A stretch of 64,000 nucleotides of DNA. Source: Motacilla alba alba (Eukaryota; Chordata; Aves; Passeriformes; Motacillidae). The DNA lies in contig NC_052018.1 of assembly GCF_015832195.1 (NCBI RefSeq), forward strand, positions 58,961,666 to 59,025,665, given 5' to 3'. Of this stretch, positions 1-11,720 are shown piece by piece. The position numbers and the translations under genes are program-made. How positions within the stretch are numbered: position 1 is the stretch's first letter; each line of letters starts with the position of its first letter. Under the pieces are notes generated by a model. It saw nothing but the letters and a program-made list of their open reading frames with translations. It did no database searches and was not told the origin of the DNA.

Positions 1-3000
1 TGTGGGCTACAGCATACCCCATGTTTCTGCTGGTGGCACTAATTGTCAATGCCAAGCTTGCAGGGAGGGAATCCATCAGGACAATCAGAGCAAAAGAAAA
101 TCCATATTAGCTGTAAAATTTCTCTTTAGAGAGGATCAGCTCGCAGTGAGGGAGCTTAAATGTAAGATTATATCACTTCTCCTTGAATGCCATTATTTAA
201 TTTTAAAAGTTTACTGTGGAAAAACAAGTGACTGTTATGACAATGGATATGTCTAAAAGAACTTTAACAAAAAAATTGTATTCAGCAATCATGAATCTGT
301 AGACTGGGAAACTGTGTTGCTTACTGAAAAGCTGTTACATAGGATAGGCCAAGAAGACAGAGAAAATCACAGCACTCAAACTGAGCAGTGATGTGCATGC
401 AGGCACAGGAGATACAATCATAAAGATCTCATAAACCCCTATATCCTTTCCTACTGTTTGTCTCCTGTAGTTGCACTTTGTTAGAACCTCAAGCCTGCAG
501 ATCAGCGAAGACTTCCATTTACTTCAAGACTCAGGGAAATCCTGTATGTATGGAAGTCACAGGTATCTATGGGCCAAAAAATATTTAAAAGCAGTGTTTC
601 CTTATTTAGGAAACCTTCTTACTAAGGAAAACTGATTTCCTTGCTTAGAAATCCCACCTGCTATTCTGAGACTTTAAGTTACAGGTTTTGCTTTACAGCA
701 TACCTTAGGTTTATAGGTGAATATACAGAGTTCTAGATGAGGTCAATAGAAATGTCTGAAATGGAATATTTTGTGTTTTTAAAATTTTTTCTTTCACAGC
801 TTTAACACCAATTAGTGATTTAGAGCAAAGTTCTGGAAATCTGTCTTGGAGAAGATTCCCAGAGATGCTAATGAATGCAGAGATGCTTTCCGTGAAGAAA
901 TTAGTATATTACCATTGGAAATAGCTTTTTAATTATAAAAAGACAGGCATAACTTCAGTGAAACAGACATAAGAAACATCATGTTCCTTAAAGGAAGCTG
1001 ATTAATCATCCTCATAAATCAGTCAATAGAATTAAGAGCCAGAAAATCCTCACTTCTCAAGGCATCTTTGGTATGCATATTGCTTTTGTGAATGATTATG
1101 ATGAAATATTTATTAAGTGACATAAGGAAAGCTGGTTCTCTTTACTTTTCTGAAAGTGAGTCATTTCGGCAGACTAACACTATCTGGTCTAAGCTTTTAA
1201 AGCATAAGAGGAAAACTTGTAATAAAACAGAACACAGTCAAACAGATTAAGATGTGAGGCTGAGAAAAATTGAAACATTGGCAATGCCAAGTGGAAAACT
1301 TGAGCTACAAGACAAATTAAGGCATAGGTGCTTTGGAGACATGCCTTACCTATAGGTGATAGCCTGAGGTCAGAACATCAGTAATCTTTGAAAACATCTG
1401 GGCACATGTGGAGGAACAGTGACACAATTTACCCTTTATTTGAGTAGAGACAGAATTTTCCTTGAATATTTTGCCCTTGTGGATGCAAAAAAAAAAAAAG
1501 TTTTAAAATAGACTCAATAGTTGAGTTATGCAGAGACTGATAGCTGATATCAGGGAGAGCCTACTAACAACTGAAATCAATAGAGCTAAGAAAAGAGCAC
1601 TTTCCATTTATTTTAGCACTTATGTTTCCTCTAAACACAGCAGAATTCTGGAGATCATTACATCATATTATTTTATTATGCTTGTACACTTTCAGTGTTC
1701 ATATAGGCGAGATAAATGAAGCTGATTTAATTTGATACTTTTTTTTAAGTGCTACTGAAATAATTCAAGAGAACTTCTGTCTCCTGAATTCTTTTTTTTT
1801 CTTCCAAGAGGGACAATTTTTTTCTTCCATGCGCTGTAGAAAGTGACTCATGTTCCTACATATTTCACTTACCTGAAAGTTGCTTTCTGTGAAAATGTGA
1901 AGTTTTCTTCTTTTTTTTTTTTTTAATTTTGGGTGGTTAGCTGAGATATCCTCTAAATATCACCATATCTATTTATTTCAAGTCATTCATCTATGTCCCT
2001 GCTGGGAAATAAGAAAATAATAATTTTTAGTCATTTTCCAAAAGAACCTACTGGGTACGTATGTGTCATATTCCATTTCCTTTTAAACTCTGAAGCCTTA
2101 TACCATATTTGGAAAAAAAAAAAAAACATTGCCTCAAACAAATATTTTAAAATATGTGCTTGGTTACATGGTTGAGCTCATAAATAAATGAGCATCTTGG
2201 CACTTCTGCAGAAATCATGAGAGGTACAAACAGATGTGATGTTGAGAGCTCATTTGCCTCCTTCAGTCTGTGCAAAGGCAAAATCAGGCATACTTGCCTG
2301 CCCAGCAAAGATGTTTTTCCAACGTGTTCTGTTGGAAAACAAGTGCTGGAGTGAGAACTTCAAAATTTCTTCTTATTAGACTGTAGTAAAATTTGGATAC
2401 CCTTACTCTCTGAAAATATCCTGATGTCATTTCAATCCACATATTTTTTCATTTTTCTCTCTGGAAATAGAAATGCATGTTTCAGCTGATGGCTTGAACT
2501 TGGATTCCCATGAAAAAAAGTTCTGCCACAATGCTGTCCTTCTGCTTAAATGTGGATGAGGTGCTTTTTTAGTCTGAAGCATCTCCAAAAGAAAGCACCA
2601 CATCACTTACACTTCTGTAGCATTACAGTAGTGCAAGAGCATTTTGTCTTGCTGTCCTTAAATCATCCATATACCCAAATGCCTTTGTCTTGTTCAGAGG
2701 CTACACAAGGCAAACCTGTCAAAACCAGAGTAAAAGAATTCTCTAGTACAATGGTTCAACAGGATAGAGACATTCAAGACCAATTTTGAAAGGTATATAA
2801 TGGACATTCCTGCAATGTTTTTTGTTAAAATGCTGGAACTAAAAGGAAAACTGACCATGAAAAAATACAATGGCTTTTTTAATGGAAAAAAAATACTATT
2901 TGGCTATTTATTAAAAGATATTGAAATGAAGGTCTCTTTTTGTCTAAATGCCACTGCAGATGTAAAACAAACATATTTTTGGGATTTATAAATAAAAATC

Positions 3001-6000
3001 TGATATTTTGTAAAATACTGCAGCAAAAAATACTGTCTAGTGTTAAAACATAATTGGAACTGTCACTGATGTGTTTCCTTTCTATTGAAGGGTTTACTCC
3101 TGCAGAATTTTTCATGAAGCTCTTAGTAACCATTAAATCTCAAATGGAATCAGTCAGCCTCTCTGCTGTCACTGAAACAAGTCTTATCATATTTATCAAA
3201 AGCTGGAGCTGGATAAATGATTGAATAAATGAATGAAATTTGCATTCATACAGCAATTTCCATCTGAACAGAACAGAAGGAAATTTAGAAAGTGAAAAAA
3301 AATCCTTTCAAATTAAAAATAGTACCTTTGCTAAGCAGTGAGAGGTGACTGATATTTATTATTCCAGGAGGGGGAAGATTAGAACTCAGCGGAAAGAATC
3401 TGACTCAGAGAACATTGGATGAAAGAGTAGGGTTTATTATTTCTCATTCTGGAATGGAGAACAGCCTCTTAGCTGTGAAGTACTTATCTCTACTGCCAGC
3501 TAGTGTAAATAGCCAATACAAATGGGACATTTCCTCAGGCCACCTTTTGACCTGCTGTGGTTATTAGTAATCTCAATTTGAAATTCATTTCTTTTTCATA
3601 AGTCATGAAAAGAAGAGCAAGTATCAGGAGGTTTAGGAGGAAAAATTAGTTCAGTGCCTTATAGAGAGTTTTGAAGATTTGGGGTTCAAGGGATCTGCTT
3701 AATTGGTGTGCTGGAATGGTTTTGATGAGCTAAACAAGACTGGCTTGACTATGGCTTCAGAAAGAGCCCAAATTTGGGAGCAAGTATGGAGTTGTTCTCT
3801 GGTTGGGGCTCTGTCTAACCTGCACACATCACAGAGCTGCTCAAATGCAGAAGAAAGGAAGCCCTGGCGAGTCTGCCAAATCTTCCAAACAAAGCCTATT
3901 TCTTTGTTAAAGGTTGTTAAAAAACATTGCTGTCCAAATTTTCCCCAAGTACATGGAGATTTCTCTCTCAGCATCAGAAAATAGTAGATGTAGACCATTC
4001 TCAAGGAGAATTCTTTCTCAGCAGGGCTTAGATGGACAAAAGCCTAATACATTCACATGTGCATTGAGAAAGAGAAATTGTTTAATAGAACAATTACAGG
4101 TTATTAAGATAGGTTTTACTGACTAACATAGATAAAATCTGCTTCTCACTAGTGCATAGCTGTTTGTGACAACTCCTATGCTCTTTCTTTGAATAAAAGA
4201 CTCCTGATTCATTTACAGGCCTAAGAAATTATAAATATAGAAAAAAAAATGTTCAGAGTGAGTACAACAAAGCAACTCTTAAGGGGTATCACTAGAAAAA
4301 TGTACATTTTGAAGTAAACTGGTTATTTCTTATATGTACCACAAACACCTGAAATCTTAACACTTTCACTGATATTCTAGAAAATATAGACTTCTAAAGA
4401 GTGCATGTTTATATTCTCTATTGAAAATGCTGTCTTCTCCTGGAAAGCAGAAGAATTATATACCAGTTTGTAAAGATGATACATGGATATTTTACAACAT
4501 TAATTTTGTGACAGCATGTCACTAGCTAGATGTTCTATGAGACAGAAATTATTAAATGTTTCTAAATTTACAGTGTCACAGAAATTGCATCTAATGATAA
4601 TGTAAGAACTGGAAAAGTTTTCTCCATCATATATATAGATTTTGAAAGGTAACTCTACATTATAAAAACATGAGAGATCTGGAAAGAAAACCTAAACACC
4701 ATCCTGCAAATATTGACAGAACAAATAGGCAAATATGGTAATGTATTTTTCATATAGTGATCCTGTGAAAGATCTGTATTTATATTCAATCAGTAGAAAA
4801 TTAATGAATAAAGGCAAATAATGTCATATAATTAAGAGTAACCTTCATAGATTTGTAAATTTTTAAAGCTTTCTTGAGCAATTCTTGTATTGTCTGTTAT
4901 GAGATCATGAATTTATCTGATAAAAACAGCTGTAGCAAAATGCAGGCACAGGGTTCTGAAGCACACTAATCTTAATACATTCCAGGTCTAGCTAGATAGT
5001 TTAAGATTTTTAAAATGCTTTATACCAGTCTGAATAAACCTAACATTCAAAATTCCATTTGTGGAATGGAACTGTCATTTTCAGCATATTCTTAGAATTT
5101 CAAACTGTGTTTTTAGTTAGCAAACAAAAATAGTAAAGTTCTCAGTATGAAATTATGAATAGAATATTTTATTTCCATATCTCCAGCTGATACAATTTTC
5201 CTCTCACTAGTACTACAAACTTGCATGGGTAGCTTGACCTAAGTTCTGTTTTGGAGGAGTCTTGAGTTTTAATTTTACTTTCTGGGTGAATTAGGATATC
5301 TCCAAAGACCTACATAATAAGGGAGGGAAGACTCAACCCTCTAATGTTACAGATGAATGGAAATTCCCCATATCTAAAAGTTTAAAAAGTTTGACATTCC
5401 TGGCCTATTTAGATCATAGATATATACTGGATTTTGGTATTGTAATACATCAGATACATTCCCATTAAAGAGGTCTGTATTTGCAAGACGGATATAACGA
5501 AAACTAGAAAGTGAAAAAATATATTATTTGGATGATATTATTAGGGAAATTTTTCGTTTTAGTCTGTTCTTCTTTCCTGCATGGAAGATACCAGGGCATG
5601 AAATGGGAAAGTATCACAGCCTGCATTCTCTCCTGTAGAGAGAAATATGATTTCTCCATGAGACAACCTGCTATATCCATTTACTTCTGAGTACATGATT
5701 TCTTTGGTTCCCACTGTCCTCCAATGCCAGTATGACACTGAAGACGTGATCATCTTTGTCACTGTAGTAATCAAAACCTGAGCACCTAAAACACATTATC
5801 CACTAGAAAAATAATGTTTCTTTCCATGCTGATCACAGCATGGCATCAAAATGAAATTACCAATGTTTTCTATGGAGTCCTGATATCAAGGGTAAGACGT
5901 CACTAAAAGCAGAGTCAGAACCTTACCATTTTAGGGTGAGGTGGCTGTACACAGATGTTCAGTTTGGTGCTGCAAAGTTGCTGAAGTTTAAGGTTATGGT

Positions 6001-8850
6001 CCAGCTGACTAACATATTCTGGAGTTAATTTCTAGTTAGAGATCACTGGGGTTCTTCCTCCCTCTTTTTCCCAGGATTTATATCTTAATCCTGCCTTATT
6101 ACACTGATTTTGTAAATAAAATACTTACTTTTCCCTCCTGGTCAAATAATGTTTTATTTTCTCATAGGTTGGTTACAGCTCAGTGTGTTGTTACAGTTAT
6201 TTCAGGGCTTGATGATGGCTACTTAGCCTTTTCTTGTGTCCTTGTGGAAGCTTTTATTGGTTTATTCATTTTTAATCACTTCATATGGCTTGTTAGGAGC
6301 AATGAAACTTGTGTAAGCTGGGAATAGAATGAAGACAGAAAGCAGAAGAGAGTTGACATGGGAATATATAATACTTAGAAGGCACTTGCACTTAATTGCA
6401 AGTCAAAGGACCCGTAGAAAGGCCTTTTGGCTGATAATAAGACCAAGATAAAGATATATGTCATATCTAAAAATGCAAATTAAGAGCACAGCTCTTCATG
6501 TTACAATTTTTTAAACAAATATAAATTAAATTACTTCTGGCCTCTAAGTGTATGTTTATTGAAGTTATTCTTGGGAATACCACTGCTTGTTTTTTATTTT
6601 ACATTCAGTGGTCATGCTTACCTGCATGTGCTAGAAAAATCATGAAAATATCATCATTTGGAATATTATAATCTGAAATTATTTGGAATCATCTGAAAAC
6701 AGGTATTTCTACTTTTAAAGTAGGACTCAAATAATGTAGGACTCAAATAATACTCTTATCAAGACACTAAGTCTTCAGCTTCCACGGGTGTAAACTCTTA
6801 GTGTGCTTACTGGATTTCCTGTGGCAGAGGGGAAGTTTTCAATACCGAGCTAGATAAAATTCTGTTAAATACTGTTAGATACACAGAGGAGCTATTACGC
6901 CAAAAGAAAGTTCAGTAAAATTTCTCTTGGAGCAATATTGCCAAAAGTATACATGAGCTCTCAGAAAAAAAGAAGAAGAGTAAGAGAGGCTGATGATTTG
7001 CACTAGTTCTTCCCACAGCCATTGCAATAACTGAGGCATTGACCCAGATCATTTTTAAAAGTATTCACTCTAATATGTATATAAAAAAAAAAGAATATGT
7101 AAATAAAGAACATCATATAACTGGATATAACTGGAGGATGTAAAGACGGGTTTGAACATTTTGGGTTTATGCCTGCTTGAACTGCCCAGCCTCCTCTTGA
7201 AGTTCAGAAGATGCTGTAATGCACCTTGTATTCACAAGTAAAACTGTCCCTGGAACTCAGGATTTTCTTTCCAGAAGTTGGATTTTTTCCTTTTTGCAAA
7301 CTCAGGCCAGGGCTCGAAGTCTGAGACTTAATGCTCAATATGTGCTGCGTAAAAAGACAGAAAAGGATGTCCAGGCAGAGGCTTCTTCTCTACATCTTTT
7401 TTCATGTAAAAGTAGGTGCTGGAGCTGTCTTTTCTGGTAGCAAGTTAGTGTGTCCATCACATCCTCATTCATATGTCTTCCCTACACATGCAGAAAGATG
7501 TCTGTCCTTTGGGTATTGAAGATATTCACAATTCTGCTAATACTGTTCAACTGACTCATCTCTCAGTTAGCAATTATGGAAAAATATTTTCTCCTATTCT
7601 ACCTATTTAAAGTACCCCAAAAAATATTGTCAGGTACCAAAATCTCTGTTTGTAGACTCTTGAGATCCTACCACTATGTAAAGCTGCTGAAGGCCTCCAG
7701 AAAAAAAATGTTAGTTTTGCTGCTGCCACAAACTACTGGGCATTAGTAAACACTTCTTCATTGGCTTCGACTTACCTGAGCTTTCAAATCCATTTATGCT
7801 TTCCAAATCCAAACCAACCTGGGAAAATCAATTATACTGTGTGATTACACTAATCATAAAAAAATACCCCTTCCTGATTGTCTTAAATCTGTCGCCTTGT
7901 AGTACCATCTGACTCCCTCAGCTCTTTGAGGTCAATAGTAATTTTTATATCCCTTCTTCTTGGGAATGATAGTTTTCCATGCTGTTATGTCCCCCATCTA
8001 ATTTCTTAGACGAAGAACCTGTTCAATCTTGTCATGTAGAGAAGTCATTCTGCACCTCTGATTATCCTTATTGAGCTTTGATGTACTTTTCTTTTCCACT
8101 GGCACTTTTTGAAATTGAGATGACCAGAACTTCTGGCAACATTCAGCTGCAGATTTAATCCTACTTCATGCATTTCACAACAGCTATTGTCTCATTTAAC
8201 TTGTGTGAACACTTTAAATTGAAAAGTTGGCATCTGATGACTAACTGTTCCATTAGCAACTCATTTATATCAGCTGTCTGCATGCAGAGGCATTAATATT
8301 AACAAGGCAGTGCTGTGGATAGATGTATTACAAGTGGAAATCAAGTGAACTGTGTGAATTTGCTGAAGGATCTGTATTGGTGTACAGGTTTTACTTCCAG
8401 AGAGAGCAAACACAACAAATCCACTGCACTTAGGAGAGCAGATGTGCACAGCCAGCAGGTTGTGGCATTTGGATGGGACTGATCAAACTCCAAAAGCAAT
8501 AATTTTTGTGCTAGCACATTTTCAATTGTTTCTCTTAGCTAACTGCTAAGCTTCACACAAAACTATATTTTTGTGTCCAGGAGGATAACAAAAACTTCAA
8601 AGACAAGAAGAATAAAGTAAAAAACAAAAGTCAATGACACAACAAAAGAGTATACAGGAAAATCAATGCCTAATCTATTTTCAAATGTGTTTCCAGGGCT
8701 TTGGTGAATCAAATATTTAATTTTAGCTGCCAGTAGCATCTATTACTGGACCTCTCTGAGAGACAAAATGAGAGATTTTCCTAATGGCTAAGGGGAAGCA
8801 CTAGAGACATAACAAGAAATATTATGTGGGCAGAGTGTGTAATAACACTT
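1..8850. other. Unique AT-rich sequence without a recognisable gene
   Basis: I see no gene, no interspersed repeat family and no RNA gene here. Open frames are all short (about 100 codons at most) and match no protein I recognise. Near 3699-4004 both strands happen to be open for about 100 codons, with neither frame resembling a known protein. Homopolymer T and A runs of 10-14 bases occur at about 1486, 1790 and 1910. A small perfect 16-bp duplication lies at 6720-6751. The texture is that of intergenic or deep intronic DNA. Confidence 0.6.
6720..6751. repeat. 16-bp perfect tandem duplication
   Basis: The 16-mer GTAGGACTCAAATAAT occupies 6720-6735 and is repeated exactly at 6736-6751. It is a simple two-copy tandem duplication with no mismatch, which suggests a recent replication-slippage event rather than an old repeat. 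Confidence 0.9.
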
Positions 8851-8899
8851 TAAATAAAATATAATAATAAATAATATAATAATAAAATAAACATTAAAT
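8851..8899. repeat. AT-rich TAA/TAAA microsatellite-like tract
   Basis: About 50 bases are built almost only from A and T in imperfect AATA/ATAAT units. There are no G or C residues across most of the tract. This is ordinary low-complexity sequence and no function is implied. Confidence 0.8.
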
Positions 8900-10036
8900 A
8901 TTCCTGACTTAAATGTATAGCAGGATTTAAATTGTTTAGAGAATCAAATGAACTGTAAGAATATGAGGGTTTATATCTCAGACATCATCCTGTTTTTCCT
9001 CAGGATAATGAGATCAAATTGTGGAGCTCCCATCTTCCAGGATTTATGGAACTTGCCACGGGGAGACCCAAAGCACAGAGTTCAGTGAGGGTTAAGCTAC
9101 CTCTGGACCTGCTTACAGTGGAGCTTTCCTCTGATCATGTGCCAAGTGTTTCCAGATGAGGTGTGTGATTATTGCATCCTCTTCAGGGTAAACAGCCACC
9201 TATTTGCAGACCTGCCTGAGCCAATGAAGCTGGAATAGAACTCGAAAAGCAAATACCTACCTATGTTTTGAGAAGATAGAAGTGTAAACAAAGCAGTCAA
9301 CAAGATCATGGATGACAAAGCAAAAGGTGAGAGGTTGTGGCAGTGGAAAGAGATGGCATTTCGAACCCACTCCATCCCCTGCTCCCCTCTATATATACTT
9401 TTACATAATAATATACATTTCCATGGTATCTACGGTCAACAGGAACAGAGTTTCCCTTTTCCTGCCCTTGCCAAATATAAGCCTACAAATCACTGTTGAA
9501 ATAGAAATGCTCATTGCATTTTTCTGCATATTTTTAATTAATTTTATACTGTGATTTCTATGTTTACCATTCTTTAAATGCAAATTCATGATCTTGACTG
9601 AGTAAATGTAATGTTGCAGCATGCCACAGACAACTACTTAACAACTCTTCACAGTATGTTATAAAAATAACTACTCTGTGATAAAGATATCTTTAATTGA
9701 AGTAAGATTCTGCTTCATGTTAAAAATAAAAAATAGCTAGTGGGGAAAAAAACCAAAACTACCCTACCTCTCAAGTATAAAATTTAAGTAGAGGACTGAA
9801 TAGAAAAAAATGAATTTACAAAGCAATATATAATTTACTGCCTATGAATAAAGCAATTATTCAAAGTTTATCTCTGAGAATTTTTTTTTTCAGAAAGTAT
9901 ATTTCTGGAAAAAAATCAACTTAATCTGCATAACATTTAATTAATAATGTGAACCAAGGAGCATTATGCTGTCAGAAACACAGTTGCTCATAAATTCCTC
10001 AATAGTTCCTCCTATTTTTCATCCTTTTTAATTTCT

Positions 10037-10139
10037 GGGGTTTTTTTTGTTTTGTTTTTGGTTTTTTTGGTTTTGTTTTTTTTTTTTTTTTGTTCTTGTT
10101 GTTGTTTGTTGGGGGTTTTTTTTGGTTTTTTTGTTTTTT
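10037..10139. repeat. T/G-rich low-complexity tract
   Basis: About 100 bases on the + strand consist nearly only of T and G, as T runs of 5 to 16 separated by G, GG or GGGGG. It is strongly strand-asymmetric: A is absent and C is nearly so. Open frames on either strand here code only for Phe/Leu/Val/Cys-rich or Lys/Asn/Gln/Thr-rich strings, which are artefacts of composition. Confidence 0.9.
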
Positions 10140-11035
10140 CTCTGCCAGATAGAGCACAAAGAACCCAAATTGCAGAGGGACTGTCTGAAAGAAAGCAGGA
10201 AATTCCTGTGACACAATCCCTCATAGCAACTGATCTCTGCTTTTAAGCTTCGGTATTACTTTGCTATCAGAGGGCAAAAGAGAATCCATAGGCAAAATTT
10301 ACTGTGTCTTCTAGAATTGATATTTCACAGAAATGGCCCTCTCCTATTTGCTGGAAGTCATCTGTTAACTGAGGTGTGATCATAAATTTTTTAATAAATT
10401 TTGTGAGAGACAGTAACTTTTTGGGTCAGAATTTCTGTCTTCTGAAGCTTAATGAATTTTTATCTGTTATTTCCTAGGTTTTTAGAAGTAACACATGAAA
10501 AGCCAAACTTTCAAGAGTTAGAAGAAACTAGCAGGCCAGTTCCCAAGCATGTATGAAGTGAGTACTTAGACATTGAACCAGTGCTTTATACCCAAGGATG
10601 ATGCTGTCCAGTGAAACTCTGCCTGGATTGCGGCAGAAAATGGAAGAGCTATTTTCAGTGAGATAGAGGGTTGCCAGATAGGTCTTAATTTTTACATCTA
10701 GAAACTGGTTTCAGTACTGGTTTCTGCCGCACAAATCTGATGGTCATATTGAGCAAAAAATGTCAATGACACTAGTGAATGGTGGCCTTGACAGGTCACT
10801 CGAATGTTGCTAATTTAGAGAGTACCTGAAAACCTGTAGATTCAGTCAGTGAGAGCTGCAATTTGACCATATGAAATAAAATGTTGCCTGAAAAGCTAGT
10901 CCTGCAGCATCTCAAATTGGTCCTTCTAATTTAATGTTCACTTGTGGTATTAGTGTTATTTTGCTATAGTCCCCTCTCAGGAATATGTGAACATGTCACG
11001 CAAAATCATGTCCTAGAAAGGTTAAAATGATTTTT
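10140..11035. other. Unique sequence, nothing recognised
   Basis: This is unique AT-rich DNA with no recognisable exon, repeat family or RNA gene. Confidence 0.5.
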
Positions 11036-11720
11036 GAAGAGCAAATGCTGCATGCCTGGTCTGCTAAGAAAAGCTAATTATTAAATTCATAATTATGTAT
11101 TCACAGAAGTATTTAAGTAGCATGCAGGAAACAAGCAGCAGGGCCGCATGATGAACAAAGGGAAACAATGAAAAGTTATTCAAACTACCCTGAATGAGCC
11201 AGGGTACCTGTTAAAAGGTAATATGGCCTCAAGACAATGGCTTTTTTAATGAAGTGGTCAAATTGAGACTGCACTAATAGATGTAGGAAATACGACCAAG
11301 AAGTTTGAGTGCATATGCTTTTAGCGGCCTAATATTTTAAATAAATTTTGTTGCGCGTAATTAAGTATCTTTTAACAGCAGGATCAAGAAATTGTGGCAG
11401 ATGGGGATGGCAGAAGTTGAAATCCCATTGGCAGTGGACAATAATAAAACAACTTACAAAGTTTTTAATTTGCTACAAAGGCCATATTTGAAATAGTTTG
11501 GGGATCATTTAGTAATCAGCACATTCATTTTCAGACCTTTCTGTACTGACTCATGCACAAAGCTGAGGTATAGTGTAGTCTGATACAGTAATTAAAAACA
11601 ATCTGTATTTAATTACACAGTGATAAGGAATTTAAAGAGGCATACAGCTTTTCAATGGCCTGACCTTATTGGTTCATGAGGAAAAGCATTAGGCCAAAAG
11701 AGCAAACTTGAGAAGAAATT
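11036..11720. other. Candidate conserved noncoding element
   Basis: This is a long high-complexity block with no low-complexity runs. CpG sites survive near 11143, 11325 and 11354-11357 (GCGCG) although the surroundings are almost CpG-free. Several homeodomain-type TAATTA or AATTA cores are present, one of them (TAATTA, 11358-11363) directly next to the GCGCG. No reading frame stays open. This texture is what developmental enhancers under purifying selection tend to show in vertebrates, but conservation itself cannot be seen from one sequence. The limits given are approximate. Confidence 0.25.

Noticed and set aside
10000..10246. Several Lys/Gln/Asn-rich and Phe/Cys-rich frames
   Set aside because: They are translations of a T/G-rich low-complexity tract.
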